64,000 nt of DNA from Roridomyces roridus (taxonomy: Eukaryota; Basidiomycota; Agaricomycetes; Agaricales; Mycenaceae), in contig JARKIF010000003.1 of NCBI GenBank assembly GCA_029378245.1, positions 3,162,001 to 3,226,000 of the forward strand, written 5' to 3'. Positions 54,679-64,000 of the stretch are shown in pieces (the first letter of the stretch is position 1; every line of letters begins with the position of its first letter). The notes beneath the pieces were generated by a model that did no database searches, was not told where the DNA came from, and saw only the letters and a program-made list of their open reading frames with translations. A program made the position numbers and the translations under genes.

Positions 54679-56145
54679 TCAAAATGGCAAATACTGCGTT
54701 TGATGACCGGATTCCTACACGGGTGGCGATCCTGATAGCTGGTGGTTGGACTTCTATTGTTCTCCTGCGTCCCTTCAGAAGTACGTATTTCTTACGTATT
54801 TCCCGCCCAGAAAATCGCAAATGCCCAGCCAATACACGTAAGTGCTGCCGATGAGGATCAACAAAATGTTTACCATTTTTCTTGCCCTGCGTTTGAAGAA
54901 CATGCCCACGCGGCGCGGGTAGATATCTCTTGCTCCCAGGCAATCCATTAGTCAGAACTCAATTTATCGACCGAGCCGGCGCTCGGGCAGCCCGGCGTGT
55001 TGGGAATACGAACCTGCCAACGATGCAATCAACGATCCGTAACAAAGCCGTGGTTCCGACCGCCGATGGCGCTGGTCTTCGCTACGCACTCACATCGGAA
55101 GACACGACCCGGTTCTATTGCGGGGTACTCCATGGCAATCTGTGCGGTAAGGAAACCTAACCCCCAGCGTTAGAAACGTACTTGCTCTTGGCTTCCCACA
55201 GCCCGCGTCACTCGGGTTCCAAATAATGAAAATTCGCTAGTCCCAACGGTGAAACACGGGTGCCTTGCACGGAACCGCCGGTGGGGCTCACTACCGACTC
55301 AATAAGCCAAGCCAGCACAAGTCAACAACTAAATGAAACACTTGTCGAGAGTGGAATCGGTTTTTTTATCAGTCCGGAATCTGGCCCGCGGAGTCACGGA
55401 CGACAAACTGACTAGAATTTCCGGGCATTAGGTTCACCGCCGATGGGTATCCCATCCGAAGTTGCTCCAATTTTTTTTTCGAATCTACGGGCATCCAGGC
55501 TCGGTAAGAAGAAACGACGGCTAAAACGGCGTCAAGGACTGTTTGGAGGATTTACAGAGCGGATTCTTCAGCGAGGAGAACATTGAGATTATGCAACCGA
55601 AGATCAAATGGTTGGTGTTTCACAGGCAACTCGAAGTATGCTAGACCAGAGGACAAGATGTAGAAGTGTAGACATGAATCGGGAGTGAATGCGCCGGTGA
55701 GCAGGTCGATACAGGGAGTCCGGAGGTAAGCGCGCTGAGGTCGTGTAGTCATGGGACGCGCCCGTATACACCTGTACCTGAATGAATTCCGCTCTTGGAA
55801 GAGGAGCAGAAAGGTCACACTTTGGAAACGTCCATCGCACTTCGGACTATTCCCCACCAGCCCATTTCTCCTCGTGCCTCTCCGCTCCAACGCCCCGCGG
55901 CCATCTGGACGCTCCGCCGGCGGAGGCGTTCCACCTTGGTCGGAACGAACGCTTTTGGAAAACGCGTGACCAGACGGCGTCTCGTATTGTTTGCCAGTCG
56001 TTGGGTGCAAGGGTCATTACAATAAACTGATAGGGAGATGATGCGCCAGTCCCAGACGACCGGGACGACGGGAGCCGGGTTGCCAGCGTGGACGAAGGAA
56101 AAAATGACCTATGCTAAATGGTGTGGAATTTCCTGCACGTCCAAG
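54679..56145. other. intergenic, nothing recognised
   Basis: A 152-residue minus-strand frame at 55552-56010 has no recognisable domain. Nothing else supported. Confidence 0.35.
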
Positions 56146-56255
56146 TCGAGGATAAGCAGGGGTGGAGACGGAGACACCCGCCTGCCGGATGTGCGAGAAG
56201 ATTATCGAGGTGTCGGAGGGGTATACGTAGAGGAGCAATGCGCTGGCTTTGGACC
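56146..56255 (+). pseudogene. DUF5519 relic, second copy
   Basis: Matches two parts of 47530-47725: GGGGTGGAGACGGAGACACC against GGGGTGGGGGCAGAGACACC, then GAGAAGATTATCGAGG with about 110 bp missing between. The frame ends at a TAG where the other copy has ATG. Confidence 0.6.
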
Positions 56256-56339
56256 ATGGCGGGCGAAATTTCATGAGGATTTTTTACAATTAACCGGCAG
56301 TTTACACGGAAAGACACTGCGAGGGCAGCTGTAACACAA

Positions 56340-57593
56340 TCACAGCGCGCGCGTAGCCTTGATCACAACAGGCAATACGCCTGCAGATGGCATTCATCGT
56401 GACCGCTTCAAATAAAAGACCGAACTCACCTCCAGTTGGCAGCGGGTATCTCTCACGCCCCAAGACATTCAAAAACGCATTGATAATCCCGCCGTGCGCC
56501 GTCACCGACACGACTGCCCGCCCTCGTCAGCACCATCACAATGAAAAACAAGTGCAAGACTCACACAAAGCTTCCCCATCCACTTCGCCGAAAATCCGAT
56601 CCAGCACCGCCCGCGCACGGCGTACCACATGCTCGAACGTCTCCCGCTTCGCCGTCCACAGCTCATCCACCTCAGTGAGCCCAGGCTCGATGTCAACCGA
56701 GGGGAAGGCGCCAGCGATCTGGGTACGCGTCTTACGCTGGTCGCAAGTATGTGCACCGTATTCCTCTCTGCAATTCTATAATCGATGGGCAAACATTGTG
56801 CCTTTCGTCGGCGGACAAAAACAGAGCCAACAGAACGCACCTCGAGCACCAAAGCCCGGATAGTCGTTACCCCTTCGAACGTGATCATATGCGTGTCGAG
56901 CGCACGTGTCATCGGGCTGCAATATTGTGTCTCTGGCAGTGGTATCGGTGTGCTCGCGGCACGTTCTTGGACCCAGACTGCGTGCGCCGTGGCAGCTTGA
57001 GCTTTCCCGAGGGTCGTCAGTTCGGGGTCCGCTAGGCCGGCAGAATCAGGAGGCGGAGGGAAATGATGGATATAATGATACGAACGTCCCCATGTAGTCT
57101 CCCCATCGCCGTACAGCATCGCCCAATAGCTGTATGCCACGATCAGAGAAAGTCGAATCAAGCAGGTCGATGACACGCACTCGTCCCAAGCGTCTGTACC
57201 ATACTTGGACTCCGCCACGTTGTCTATAGCCTAATGAGTGAGATCTCTCGTAGTAAGAGAGACGGACGCACGGTAGCCCTGCCCATGTCTCCCAAAAAAG
57301 ACGAGCTTGTAAGAGGCGGTGTCGTCGGCGCCATTCAGCTCGCGTAGCTTATCGAGAAGACTGCTCCAGCGCGTCTCTGATTCGTCGATGAGTCCAAATC
57401 GTGGGGGAACCTGCATGGTCCACGGTCGGAAGGAGGCAAGATGAAGCTCAAACGATAACGCACGGCACCGATGGCGATTGGATCCGCGAGGCGGTCGTCT
57501 TGCGCGAAGAATCCAGGGATGGTCTATGAACAGATTCTCGATGGGTGCTTGCTGAAAGGGAGATGGACTGACTTGGTACGAGAAGGTGGACAT
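56340..57593 (-). CDS. histidine phosphatase superfamily protein (phosphoglycerate mutase-like)
   Basis: Exons 57593-57272, 57223-57181, 57129-57086, 57031-56841, 56763-56565, 56513-56430 and 56380-56340 join in frame to about 307 residues. The catalytic core is visible: FFGRHGQGYHN (RHG motif), YCSPMTRALDTHMITF, EEYGAHTCDQRKTRTQ and SVTAHGGIINAFLN with the second catalytic His. It ends PTGGVLPVVIKATRAL. Members of this fungal branch are putative phosphatases or mutases with unknown substrate. The segment between about residues 40 and 60 reads poorly and may be an unspliced in-frame intron (GTGCCG...ATGCAG). Confidence 0.8.
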
Positions 57594-58234
57594 GGTGGTG
57601 GTTCGGGTGCAAGAGGCGATTGATGGGTGACGCCAAGATCACGGGAGTTGATCCGAAGCCGCTCACTGAGTCGCTGGGCATTATATCGGCATCCGCAGAC
57701 ATTTCTGCAAATCGAGAAAAGCTCAGGTCATTAGAGTATCCCGCGCCTTTTGTAAGTTCTCCTTCGATCGACTTAGGCCAATTATTGCCAGCAATCTGCA
57801 GTATTCAGTCCAATGGAGGCAGACGCGTTGCAGGAGTTCCTGGGAGACCCACAAGAAAGTATCAGAGTATCAGTTTGTTTGAATTCCAAGAGTTGTTACA
57901 GGTACTAGCGGGCCAAACCGTTTGTATGAGGTAAAAGAGTCGTCTCTTTCTCATCTCTCCTCTCTCTGCCCAATCTCAGCGTGCAAATCCATCGGCGGGC
58001 GTATTCGGGACGGAGTAGACGGAAGCTGGTGCCTTTGCGACGGAGAATACGAATGCGAGAATGTTGAATCGATATAGTGCTCGTGGTACAATGTCGGTTC
58101 GGAATCGGATGAATATGCAATGTGTTCGAGGTTCGGATAGCAAGGCAAGAGCGGCAGTGGCGGACGGTGTTCAGAATAAAAGCCCTATGGACACTCGTGA
58201 GGCTTCAGATTTTGATAGAGGGAGAGACGCACAC
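57594..58234. other. intergenic, nothing certain
   Basis: A hydrophilic minus-strand frame (57951-58148) without ATG may be a stray exon. No other signal. Confidence 0.3.
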
Positions 58235-58829
58235 TCATGGGACGGGTAAAGCAGTACGGGATGAGTGTTGCTAGAAGGGAAACAGTCAAGCCGACTCCCC
58301 ACGCATGAGTGGAGGATGAACGCACCTTGTCCATAAGGTTGCCATCGGAAACAGGGCGCGTAGCTGCCGTTGGCTGGGATGAGATCTTTTTCTTCTTCTT
58401 CGTCGCCCCACCGTCAGCCGATCCTTCCGCCTTGCGCTTTCCATCACTAGACAGCGGAAAAGACGACGTCAACGAAGAGGATAAGATTGAATCTGAAAGA
58501 GACGCACCGAACAGCCGCAGCAGCCCCATCATACATTCTCTGCATTGAATCGCGCACATTATCCACCGAATCGAGCAAAGCCCCCAACTCCGCGCGCTCC
58601 TTCCCCAACTTGAGCTCCCGGCACTCCAACTCCTGCTCTTTACGATCCAATTCAATCTGCCTCTCCTTGAGCGCAGAATACTTCTTGCTCAACGGTCTTG
58701 ACCTGGGACTCGAGCCTTGCCATCTCGCGGGATTGGGCGGTGATCAAGCTCCAGCTTTCTTCGACTTCCTTACGGCGCTCCTGGATGGCTTGGTGGAGCA
58801 GAGCAATCGACTGGGAATCTGGGTCCATT
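58235..58829 (-). pseudogene. coiled-coil nuclear-type protein, copy 1 (two 1-nt shifts)
   Basis: Exons 58829-58508 and 58446-58326, with a short last exon ending at 58235. Heptad-like segments QERRKEVEESWSLI and RKEQELECRELKLGKERAEL form a coiled coil, and KRKAEGSADGGATKKKKK is a bipartite nuclear localisation signal. Compared with copy 2 the gene needs one extra base removed near 58800 and another near 58693 to read through. The exon length 322 nt fits two insertions. The plan is identical to copy 2. Function unknown. Confidence 0.55.
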
Positions 58830-59233
58830 TGCGATGGTGGTGGTAGAGAGCAAAGACGTCTTTGTTTATGATTGTAGACGCGACATTTGACGTGCCGGCC
58901 ACTGATCCGTTCGTTCTAGAATCTATCTGATTCTACTTATACGAGTCGTACAGCTATGGTTACTTGGAAAGCGCGGACAACATGCCACGTAAACGCGATC
59001 ATACTCTTCTCCAACAATCCATCTCTCCCTCTCTGGAGTCCGCGTCTAGGCATCCTCGGCACGAATAACAGATTTGAAACACCGCGAATAATTCTTTGAG
59101 ACGAAGGCTGGAGCCAATTGACTGAGACGATGACTGGCTGATAGTACACTGTGTGTTTTGAGTCGGCATTCGTATGTGTTCGGGATTCAACAATGCAGAG
59201 ACGGCGGCAAATCAGACGGACGACGGTGTACAA

Positions 59234-59923
59234 TCAGCGGGCTGGGTATGGTAAGTGCCAGAAAATGAACAAAGACGGTGCGTACATGCAGAGGGCTGAG
59301 TAGTCGGTGCCTTTGCGCGCGACGTCGACGGGCGTTGCTGAAGAGACCTCGAGGTGAGTCGTTGTCGGCGTGAAGAGAGCAACATCGCACCTGATCCGGG
59401 GAGTTACTCTGCGGCTTGACATCCGACTGACGTTTGGCTTTCTTTGCTGCGCCGTCCAAAGGATCCTCTGCCGCCTTGCGCTTTCCGGGACTGTTTGCCA
59501 CGATGAGCTCGAAAGGAAAGGAAAGAACAAGCTAACGACGCACCGCACAAAGTCAGCTGCACCACCACACAGACTCCGAATCCCATCCCGCACCCTCCCC
59601 ATCTCGCTAGTAGCCTTCTCCGCTGACGCAAGCCATCCACGCAGCTCCGAACGCTGTCCATCCAACTTGCGCGCCTGCGTGTCCAAATCGTCCTTCTTGA
59701 TCGCCAGTGCTCTCAGTTTCTCGACCTCCTTGCGTAACTTATCGCGCTCCTCGGTGACCTCGTCCACCTCTTCAGTAAGCTCGTCCACCTGGTCGGTCAG
59801 ATCCTCGATTTGCTTCTTGAGGGACTCAATTTCGTCCGCGCGAGAGGAGACAATGCGCCAGCTTTGTTCAGTTTCCTTGCGACGCTGGTCGAGGGCGCGT
59901 TGGATGAGAGTGAGGGAATCCAT
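59234..59923 (-). CDS. coiled-coil nuclear-type protein, copy 2
   Basis: Four exons, 59923-59544, 59490-59391, 59337-59286 and 59241-59234, give 179 residues. The N-terminal two thirds are a coiled coil (ALDQRRKETEQSWRIV, then IEDLTDQVDELTEEVDEVTE). The second exon carries a bipartite NLS (KRKAAEDPLDGAAKKAKR). It is a tandem paralog of 58235-58829, sharing the intron position after the VR residues and the KRKA motif. Probably a nuclear structural or regulatory protein, by inference only. Confidence 0.65.
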   Translation of the reverse strand: MDSLTLIQRALDQRRKETEQSWRIVSSRADEIESLKKQIEDLTDQVDELTEEVDEVTEERDKLRKEVEKLRALAIKKDDLDTQARKLDGQRSELRGWLASAEKATSEMGRVRDGIRSLCGGAADFVRCVVSLFFPFLSSSSWQTVPESARRQRILWTAQQRKPNVSRMSSRRVTPRIRCDVALFTPTTTHLEVSSATPVDVARKGTDYSALCMYAPSLFIFWHLPYPAR

Positions 59924-60202
59924 TCGCGATTGATCGTGGTGGTACAGAGCAAGCAGTGACGTGATGCTTGGTCTTGTGGACAGCGTCACACAGTCACAAC
60001 ATTTTCTCTTCTCCATCATGTTCTCTGCTTCTCTGTCCCGTTGGATTCAGGCGGCTCTAGTGCACAATATTGTGCCTCTGATGGTGTGTCTTCTCCTCAT
60101 GAACACGAGCCAGCGTTCTGACTGCTCAATCGGATCGGGAACGGACGCCGAACACCGGCTAGTACTTAGCCTCCAGTTCAACGTTGGGTATGGCAGAGGA
60201 GA

Positions 60203-60292
60203 CACTCGATAGCGAAAAGTATCGCGTCTGCAGCAGGTTGTCCTCGAGTAATCTCCTCGCAGAAGTTGTTCGTTCGAACCGGGCTCGAGTGG
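60203..60292 (+). tRNA. tRNA-like Pol III unit 1
   Basis: Acceptor stem CACTCGA (60203-60209) pairs with TCGAGTG (60285-60291). The D stem is GCGA/TCGC, the anticodon stem TCTGC/GCAGA encloses a 27-nt loop that would include an intron, and the T stem and loop are TGTTCG/TTCGAAC/CGGGC-like. A T5 run at 60318-60322 can terminate Pol III. The base at position 33 is not T in the straightforward register, so the anticodon cannot be assigned. A CACTA-like element begins 15 bases after the T run. Confidence 0.45.
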
Positions 60293-60336
60293 ATACTTGG
60301 TGGATAAGGTGTACACCTTTTTCCACCCTCGCCCAA

Positions 60337-61003
60337 CACTGCATTCCGCGACCGTGTAGGCAAGGCTGTGCCTTGCAGTGCCGACATCTGCCTACCGCCT
60401 TAGGCACACCATTTTTGCTGTGCCTAGGTCAGAAAAATACAAACTGTGCCTCGCTGTGCCGACCCTCTGCCTACCCTCTGCCTACCCCCAGCAGTAGCTG
60501 TCCCTACCGCTGGGCCTCTTCACCTCTCTTCACCTGGCCTCGCTGCAACGGCGCCTCCACGCTCTGACAGCTGTGTGAGCCTCACAGATCTGAGTATCAC
60601 CCTCCGCCAAACGGCGTCCCTCGGTTGTGGACGGAAGAATCGGACAGCGTCGAGTTAACTGTTATGAACAAGTGAGGCCTGGGCTGAGGAAGAAGTCGAC
60701 AACGAGCTGCGTGAATGAAGAGGACTGAGCAGAAAACGGCAAAATTTGCCGACTTTTTGTGTGTCCACTGTCAGATGGGTATCAAATGACTTTCTCATGT
60801 CTTGTCAAGCCACCCCACGCCCTACCCCAGCAAGTCGGGCGACTCTTGGGCGCCTTGGGGGATGTGTACAACGGCGAAACTAAACTAAGACCACCTAGGC
60901 AGAGGGAAACTCACCCAACTCAGCTGGGTCTATCCTCAACCGTGCCGACATGTGCCTACACCCCTAGGCACACCCTGTGCCTATCAAGCCTCGGAATGCA
61001 GTG
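60337..61003. mobile_element. CACTA-like non-autonomous element
   Basis: Terminal inverted repeats CACTGCATTCCG (60337-60348) and CGGAATGCAGTG (60992-61003) are perfect. The flanking trinucleotides are CAA on both sides, the 3-bp target duplication expected for EnSpm/CACTA elements. Just inside both ends lie clusters of TGTGCCTA / TAGGCACA words (60350-60490 and 60895-60985), as in CACTA subterminal repeats. No transposase frame is present in the 667 bp. Confidence 0.65.
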
Positions 61004-61351
61004 CAATTCCATCGGCCTTCGCTCTCAATGGTGCCACGAACCACGAGCGGATGCGCAACTTTCAGTTCCCCTGGATATTCCGGGTAGTTCAAATTGAAGA
61101 ATCTACGCGTATTTGATGTTTTGATTCAAGTGCGCACAGACCTAGTATGCGTGTATTTCTCGCCAGCCGGTTGGTCCTCCAAGGTCGAGTGGTGACATTC
61201 AGTTTTCGGGTGGAGGGCTCGACGGTTATCGGATTATCGCGAGAAACCAAACCAGTGGTCTTTTGCTCATGAACCTGAGCCAGTGTTCTGACTCCTCAGT
61301 CGAGGACACCGAACTCTAGCCTCCAGTTCAACTTTCAGCTTGGAAGAGGAA

Positions 61352-61442
61352 CACTCTATGGCGAAAGGTATCGCGTCTGCTGCAGGTCACCGTGGACTTT
61401 ACTATGCTCGCAGAAGTTGCTCGTTCGAACCGGGCTCGAGTG
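61352..61442 (+). tRNA. tRNA-like Pol III unit 2
   Basis: Same fold as unit 1: D stem GCGA/TCGC, anticodon stem TCTGC/GCAGA with a 29-nt loop, T stem GCTCG/CGGGC with loop TTCGAAC. The acceptor stem CACTCTA/TCGAGTG has one mismatch. T6 terminator at 61463-61468. Confidence 0.45.
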
Positions 61443-61836
61443 GGTCACGAAGAATTGCAGCATTTTTTGCCCTGCCTCATTTTCATCCGCTTTGGCGGCC
61501 CAATATCGTACGTAGCCCAGGCTCTCTAGTCACGCAAGAGTGGGCCAGTTGTAAATTGGGCCGATGTCACTTACAACGCACGTTGAGCACTTGGGGAGCG
61601 GAATCCATGATCTATACGGTGCACCACAGCAGCCGTAGGCAAATACGATAGCAAATACGATAACTGCACGAGCAGAGCAGGCGGGAAACCTCGTCCCAGT
61701 CGGCGCTCAACCGGTCGACGGGGATACATAACCGAATGATGCCTGGTTGAGGAATGCTGATGAATGTTGATGACAACAGAATCGCCATGGAAGCCGAACG
61801 CTAGCGTCCACATCAACTTTGGGTTTGGGAGAGGAA

Positions 61837-61928
61837 CACTCGATAGCGAAAAAGTATCGCATCTGCAGTAGGTTATCCGGCACATTTCCGCGCCAGCAGA
61901 GGTTGTTCGTTCGAACCGGGCTCGAGTC
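61837..61928 (+). tRNA. tRNA-like Pol III unit 3
   Basis: Acceptor CACTCGA with TCGAGTC (one end mismatch), D stem GCGA/TCGC, anticodon stem TCTGC/GCAGA with a 29-nt loop, B box GTTCGAACC. T5 run at 61960-61964. Confidence 0.4.
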
Positions 61929-62255
61929 GATAAGATCTAGCCGTGCACTATGAACTCTCTTTTTCCCTCCCCTCGTCTAATTTCTTGCGTTACGGCCGGC
62001 CCAAGGCCCGCACAGTAGCCCAGGCTTTCTAGACACGCAATAGTAGACCAGTTGTAAACTGGGCTGACGTAACTTCCAGCTCACGCTTGTTGGAAGGCCA
62101 TTGGAGAGCCTTCCAGGATCCACACCACAGCAGGCGTAATACAAATATGATAGCTTCACGAACAGAGCAGAAGGCAAAGCTCATCACAGGCGGCACCTAT
62201 CCGGCTGAATGATCCCTGGCAACAGCCCACTTGATGAATGTTGATAATGGAGGAA

Positions 62256-62342
62256 CACTCGATAGCGAAAGGCATCGCGTCTGCTGCGCCTGTTGACTTT
62301 ATTATGTCCGCAGAAGTTGCTCGTTCGAACCGGGCTCGAGTG
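62256..62342 (+). tRNA. tRNA-like Pol III unit 4
   Basis: All four stems are perfect: CACTCGA/TCGAGTG, GCGA/TCGC, TCTGC/GCAGA (25-nt loop) and GCTCG/CGGGC around TTCGAAC. T6 terminator at 62364-62369. This is the best-folding copy. Confidence 0.5.
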
Positions 62343-62369
62343 GATGGAATCGGCACCGCAAGGTTTTTT

Positions 62370-63424
62370 GCCCTGGCATCGCGGAACCAGCCCCGTTGAA
62401 ATTCCGCTGGTTGTGATGCCCGATCACTCTAAGGATCACCTCGGCGCTCCGGCGATCACGGCATATGCACAGCTAATACACAGCCTCTGCGCTGCGGGCC
62501 GACTGTGCTCGCAGTTCAACGCAGTTCAAAGCGGTCAGGTGGGTGGCGCACGGACACCCGTGGACAGTATAAATAGGTCTCTTTCGTAGTCAGTAGATAG
62601 GCATTCTGAATATTATAGATTTATCGACTCAAGCCTCGTGTTTACGACGAATCTGCAACACTCGGAATCTCCGTGTCTATGACTTCTACATCAAGAACTC
62701 CGTAGCCTCACAACGATCAGGGACATCGATGAATTGATGAATACGATCAGCGCCAAGTCCAGACCAGGTGTTCCGAGCTTGAGACGGATCGCCGCGCCAG
62801 GACACCGAAGCAAATTCGTGTGCCGATCACACTGGGCAGGTTTCGGCTCGTCTTGGCAGGTTGCTGAAGCAGTCCCCCTGACCTCCCTTGTCATGAGAAT
62901 CGAGATATTGGGCGCCCACCAAACGCCTAAATTACCGACGACGGGGAACGTTCAACGGGAAACTTCACACCAGTGACCATCCGGGTTCTGGGTCGCGGAC
63001 AGTGTTCCTGAACTCAGGTCGAGCCAAAACTGCCCCTCGAGGGAACTCCGCCAAGTTTCAACTCTTGGATTTATCGTCCAGTTGCGTGGTGACGACCCAT
63101 TGCGAATTCGACGCGACGATTTTCGATGCGGTGCCTGTCACCGCTCGATCCAGACTTGTTTGGTGCATGTCTGGATGAGGCACGGACGTGCAAGACGCCA
63201 TAGAGCCAACTAGTCCCATAATGCCATTATTGGGCGATCCGCCGTACTACAGTAATTATTTCTGCTCCTCGCAGAAACACTCGTAAGTACGGGTTATGGA
63301 ATATTTCTTGGCGATCGGAAGTCGGCTGTGACATCTCTCTGAGACCGCCGATGGTGTATTAATTAACCCTGACGTCTAGAAACCAGCATATCCAACTGTG
63401 TTCAATGTGTTTGACCTCCGTTTG
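62370..63424. other. intergenic, nothing recognised
   Basis: A plus-strand frame runs over unit 4 to 62589 but is a by-product of the tRNA-like sequence. No other gene seen before the secreted-protein promoter. Confidence 0.4.
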
Positions 63425-63430
63425 TATAAA
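63425..63430 (+). promoter_or_regulatory. TATA box of the secreted-protein gene
   Basis: TATAAA lies 227 bases before the ATG. A likely 5' UTR intron (63503-63553, GTGAGT...CCCAG) shortens the mature leader. Confidence 0.45.
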
Positions 63431-63651
63431 GACCTGCATAGGATGCCACCATTCCTCAGCCAGTTTTTTCTTCTTCTTCGGTCTCCACTCAGATACTGCG
63501 TAGTGAGTACTCCCTCTCATCCATTTCCAAACACCCACTAACCTACCTCCCAGTCTTTCCCACCTTTCATTCTAACCTCTTTACATTTGCTTCGCCCAAC
63601 TCCTTTTATTCTTCCTTATTCCAACTACCACCGCACCTTTTTCCAATCACC

Positions 63652-64000
63652 ATGTACGCCAAGACCACCGTCGTCTCCCTCCTCCTCGCTTCCTCGGCGT
63701 TCGCCGCTCCGCTCTCCCAAGAGGCTGTCGAGGCCCGTGAGCTCGAGGCCCGCGTCCGCCTCCCCACCGGTGCCCTCGCCGGCCTCGCCAAGACCTTCGG
63801 GAAGGGCGTGCTCAGCGGTGGCGCTATCACCGGTCTCCTGAGCCTTTTGGGCGGGGTCGGTGGCGACGACTCGTCTTCCTCCGCGTGAGTATTCTTTCAC
63901 TTGGTCCACATATCTCATCTCATCCCTGTTTCTAGCCGCCGTGACCTCGAGGCCCGTGCCTGGTCTCGCCGGCGTTCTCGAGAAGCTCATCGGCGCCGGC
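63652..64000 (+). CDS. small secreted protein with Kex2-like repeats (partial)
   Basis: Exon 1 (63652-63886) starts with a signal peptide (VVSLLLASSAFAAPLS). It is followed by ARELEARVRLPTGALAGL, a Gly/Leu-rich helix and DDSSSSA. After a GTGAGT...TCTAG intron, RRDLEARA repeats the [RE][ED]LEAR motif, which suggests Kex2 cleavage into short peptides. Beyond that the written frame becomes Arg-rich, while the next frame gives GLAGVLEKLIGAG, resembling the first repeat; a one-base shift is possible here. The gene continues past the window. Confidence 0.6.

Larger units (their letters stand above)
61340..62250 (+). repeat. tandem units carrying tRNA-like genes 2 and 3
   Basis: Unit 61340-61830 and unit 61830-62250 share the tRNA-like gene and a 300-400 bp spacer: TAGCCCAGGCT.TCTAG.CACG, CCAGTTGTAAA.TGGGC, CACCACAGCAG and TGATGAATGTTGAT. 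The 5' flank CTAGCCTCCAGTTCAACTTT also precedes units 1 and 2. Confidence 0.75.

Noticed and set aside
62293..62589. Plus-strand ORF over tRNA-like unit 4 as a protein gene
   Set aside because: No ATG with context, no domain, and the first third is explained by the tRNA-like fold and its terminator.

Overview
The window is nuclear DNA of a mushroom-forming basidiomycete (Agaricomycetes; I cannot name the species). The evidence is the gene style, with many short introns of about 45-60 nt (mostly GT-AG, a few GC-AG), and the families present: Agaricomycete 7TM proteins, DUF6535 membrane proteins, F-box/LRR proteins, a NACHT-ankyrin NLR, MYND zinc-finger proteins and a copper-radical (glyoxal) oxidase. 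No bacterial, organellar or viral genes were seen. Exon limits were placed by hand from frame continuity and splice sites, without any alignment or RNA data.

Layout. 0-3 kb: tail of one 7TM gene, a damaged 7TM copy, and the promoter relic of a fourth. 3-10.4 kb: minus-strand multi-pass membrane genes, one frameshifted. 11-12.5 kb: repeat island with two TA-flanked inverted-repeat elements and two tandem repeats. 12.7-15.2 kb: second, intact 7TM copy; the whole 2.4-2.5 kb unit is a segmental duplication. 15.4-20.1 kb: MYND/MSS51-like gene, LINE relic, F-box gene. 20.8-24.9 kb: NLR with 16 near-identical ankyrin repeats and a 2-nt frameshift, bracketed by a dispersed direct repeat. 25.3-29.1 kb: a well-preserved PPP1R37-like LRR gene. 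31.1-32.4 kb: F-box gene. 33-36.6 kb: tandem duplication of a 2H-phosphoesterase-like gene, one copy with a nonsense codon. 36.8-39 kb: GFA-domain gene and a truncated adenylation enzyme. 39.8-42.6 kb: rearranged MYND genes. 42.8-45.9 kb: DUF6535 gene. 46.1-47.7 kb: two head-to-head truncated genes (FAD monooxygenase, DUF5519). 48.5-54.2 kb: GPI-anchored Thr-rich protein, SDR enzyme, a 205-bp MITE, glyoxal oxidase. 56.3-59.9 kb: histidine phosphatase and two tandem coiled-coil paralogs. 60.2-62.4 kb: four tRNA-like Pol III units with a CACTA-like element in between. 63.4-64 kb: a small secreted protein running off the window edge.

The genes do not form one obvious pathway. The shared theme is duplication and decay of accessory families: most have a second, broken copy nearby. 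Single-base frameshifts recur in otherwise well-conserved genes (about 5.3, 46.3, 50.6, 53.6, 54.0 and 58.7-58.8 kb), so either relaxed selection or residual assembly error must be considered before calling them pseudogenes. The best candidates for something undescribed are the tandem tRNA-like array at 60.2-62.4 kb and the set of non-autonomous elements with GTCACGCGTCAC, CGTACGG or TGTGCCTA subterminal repeats.
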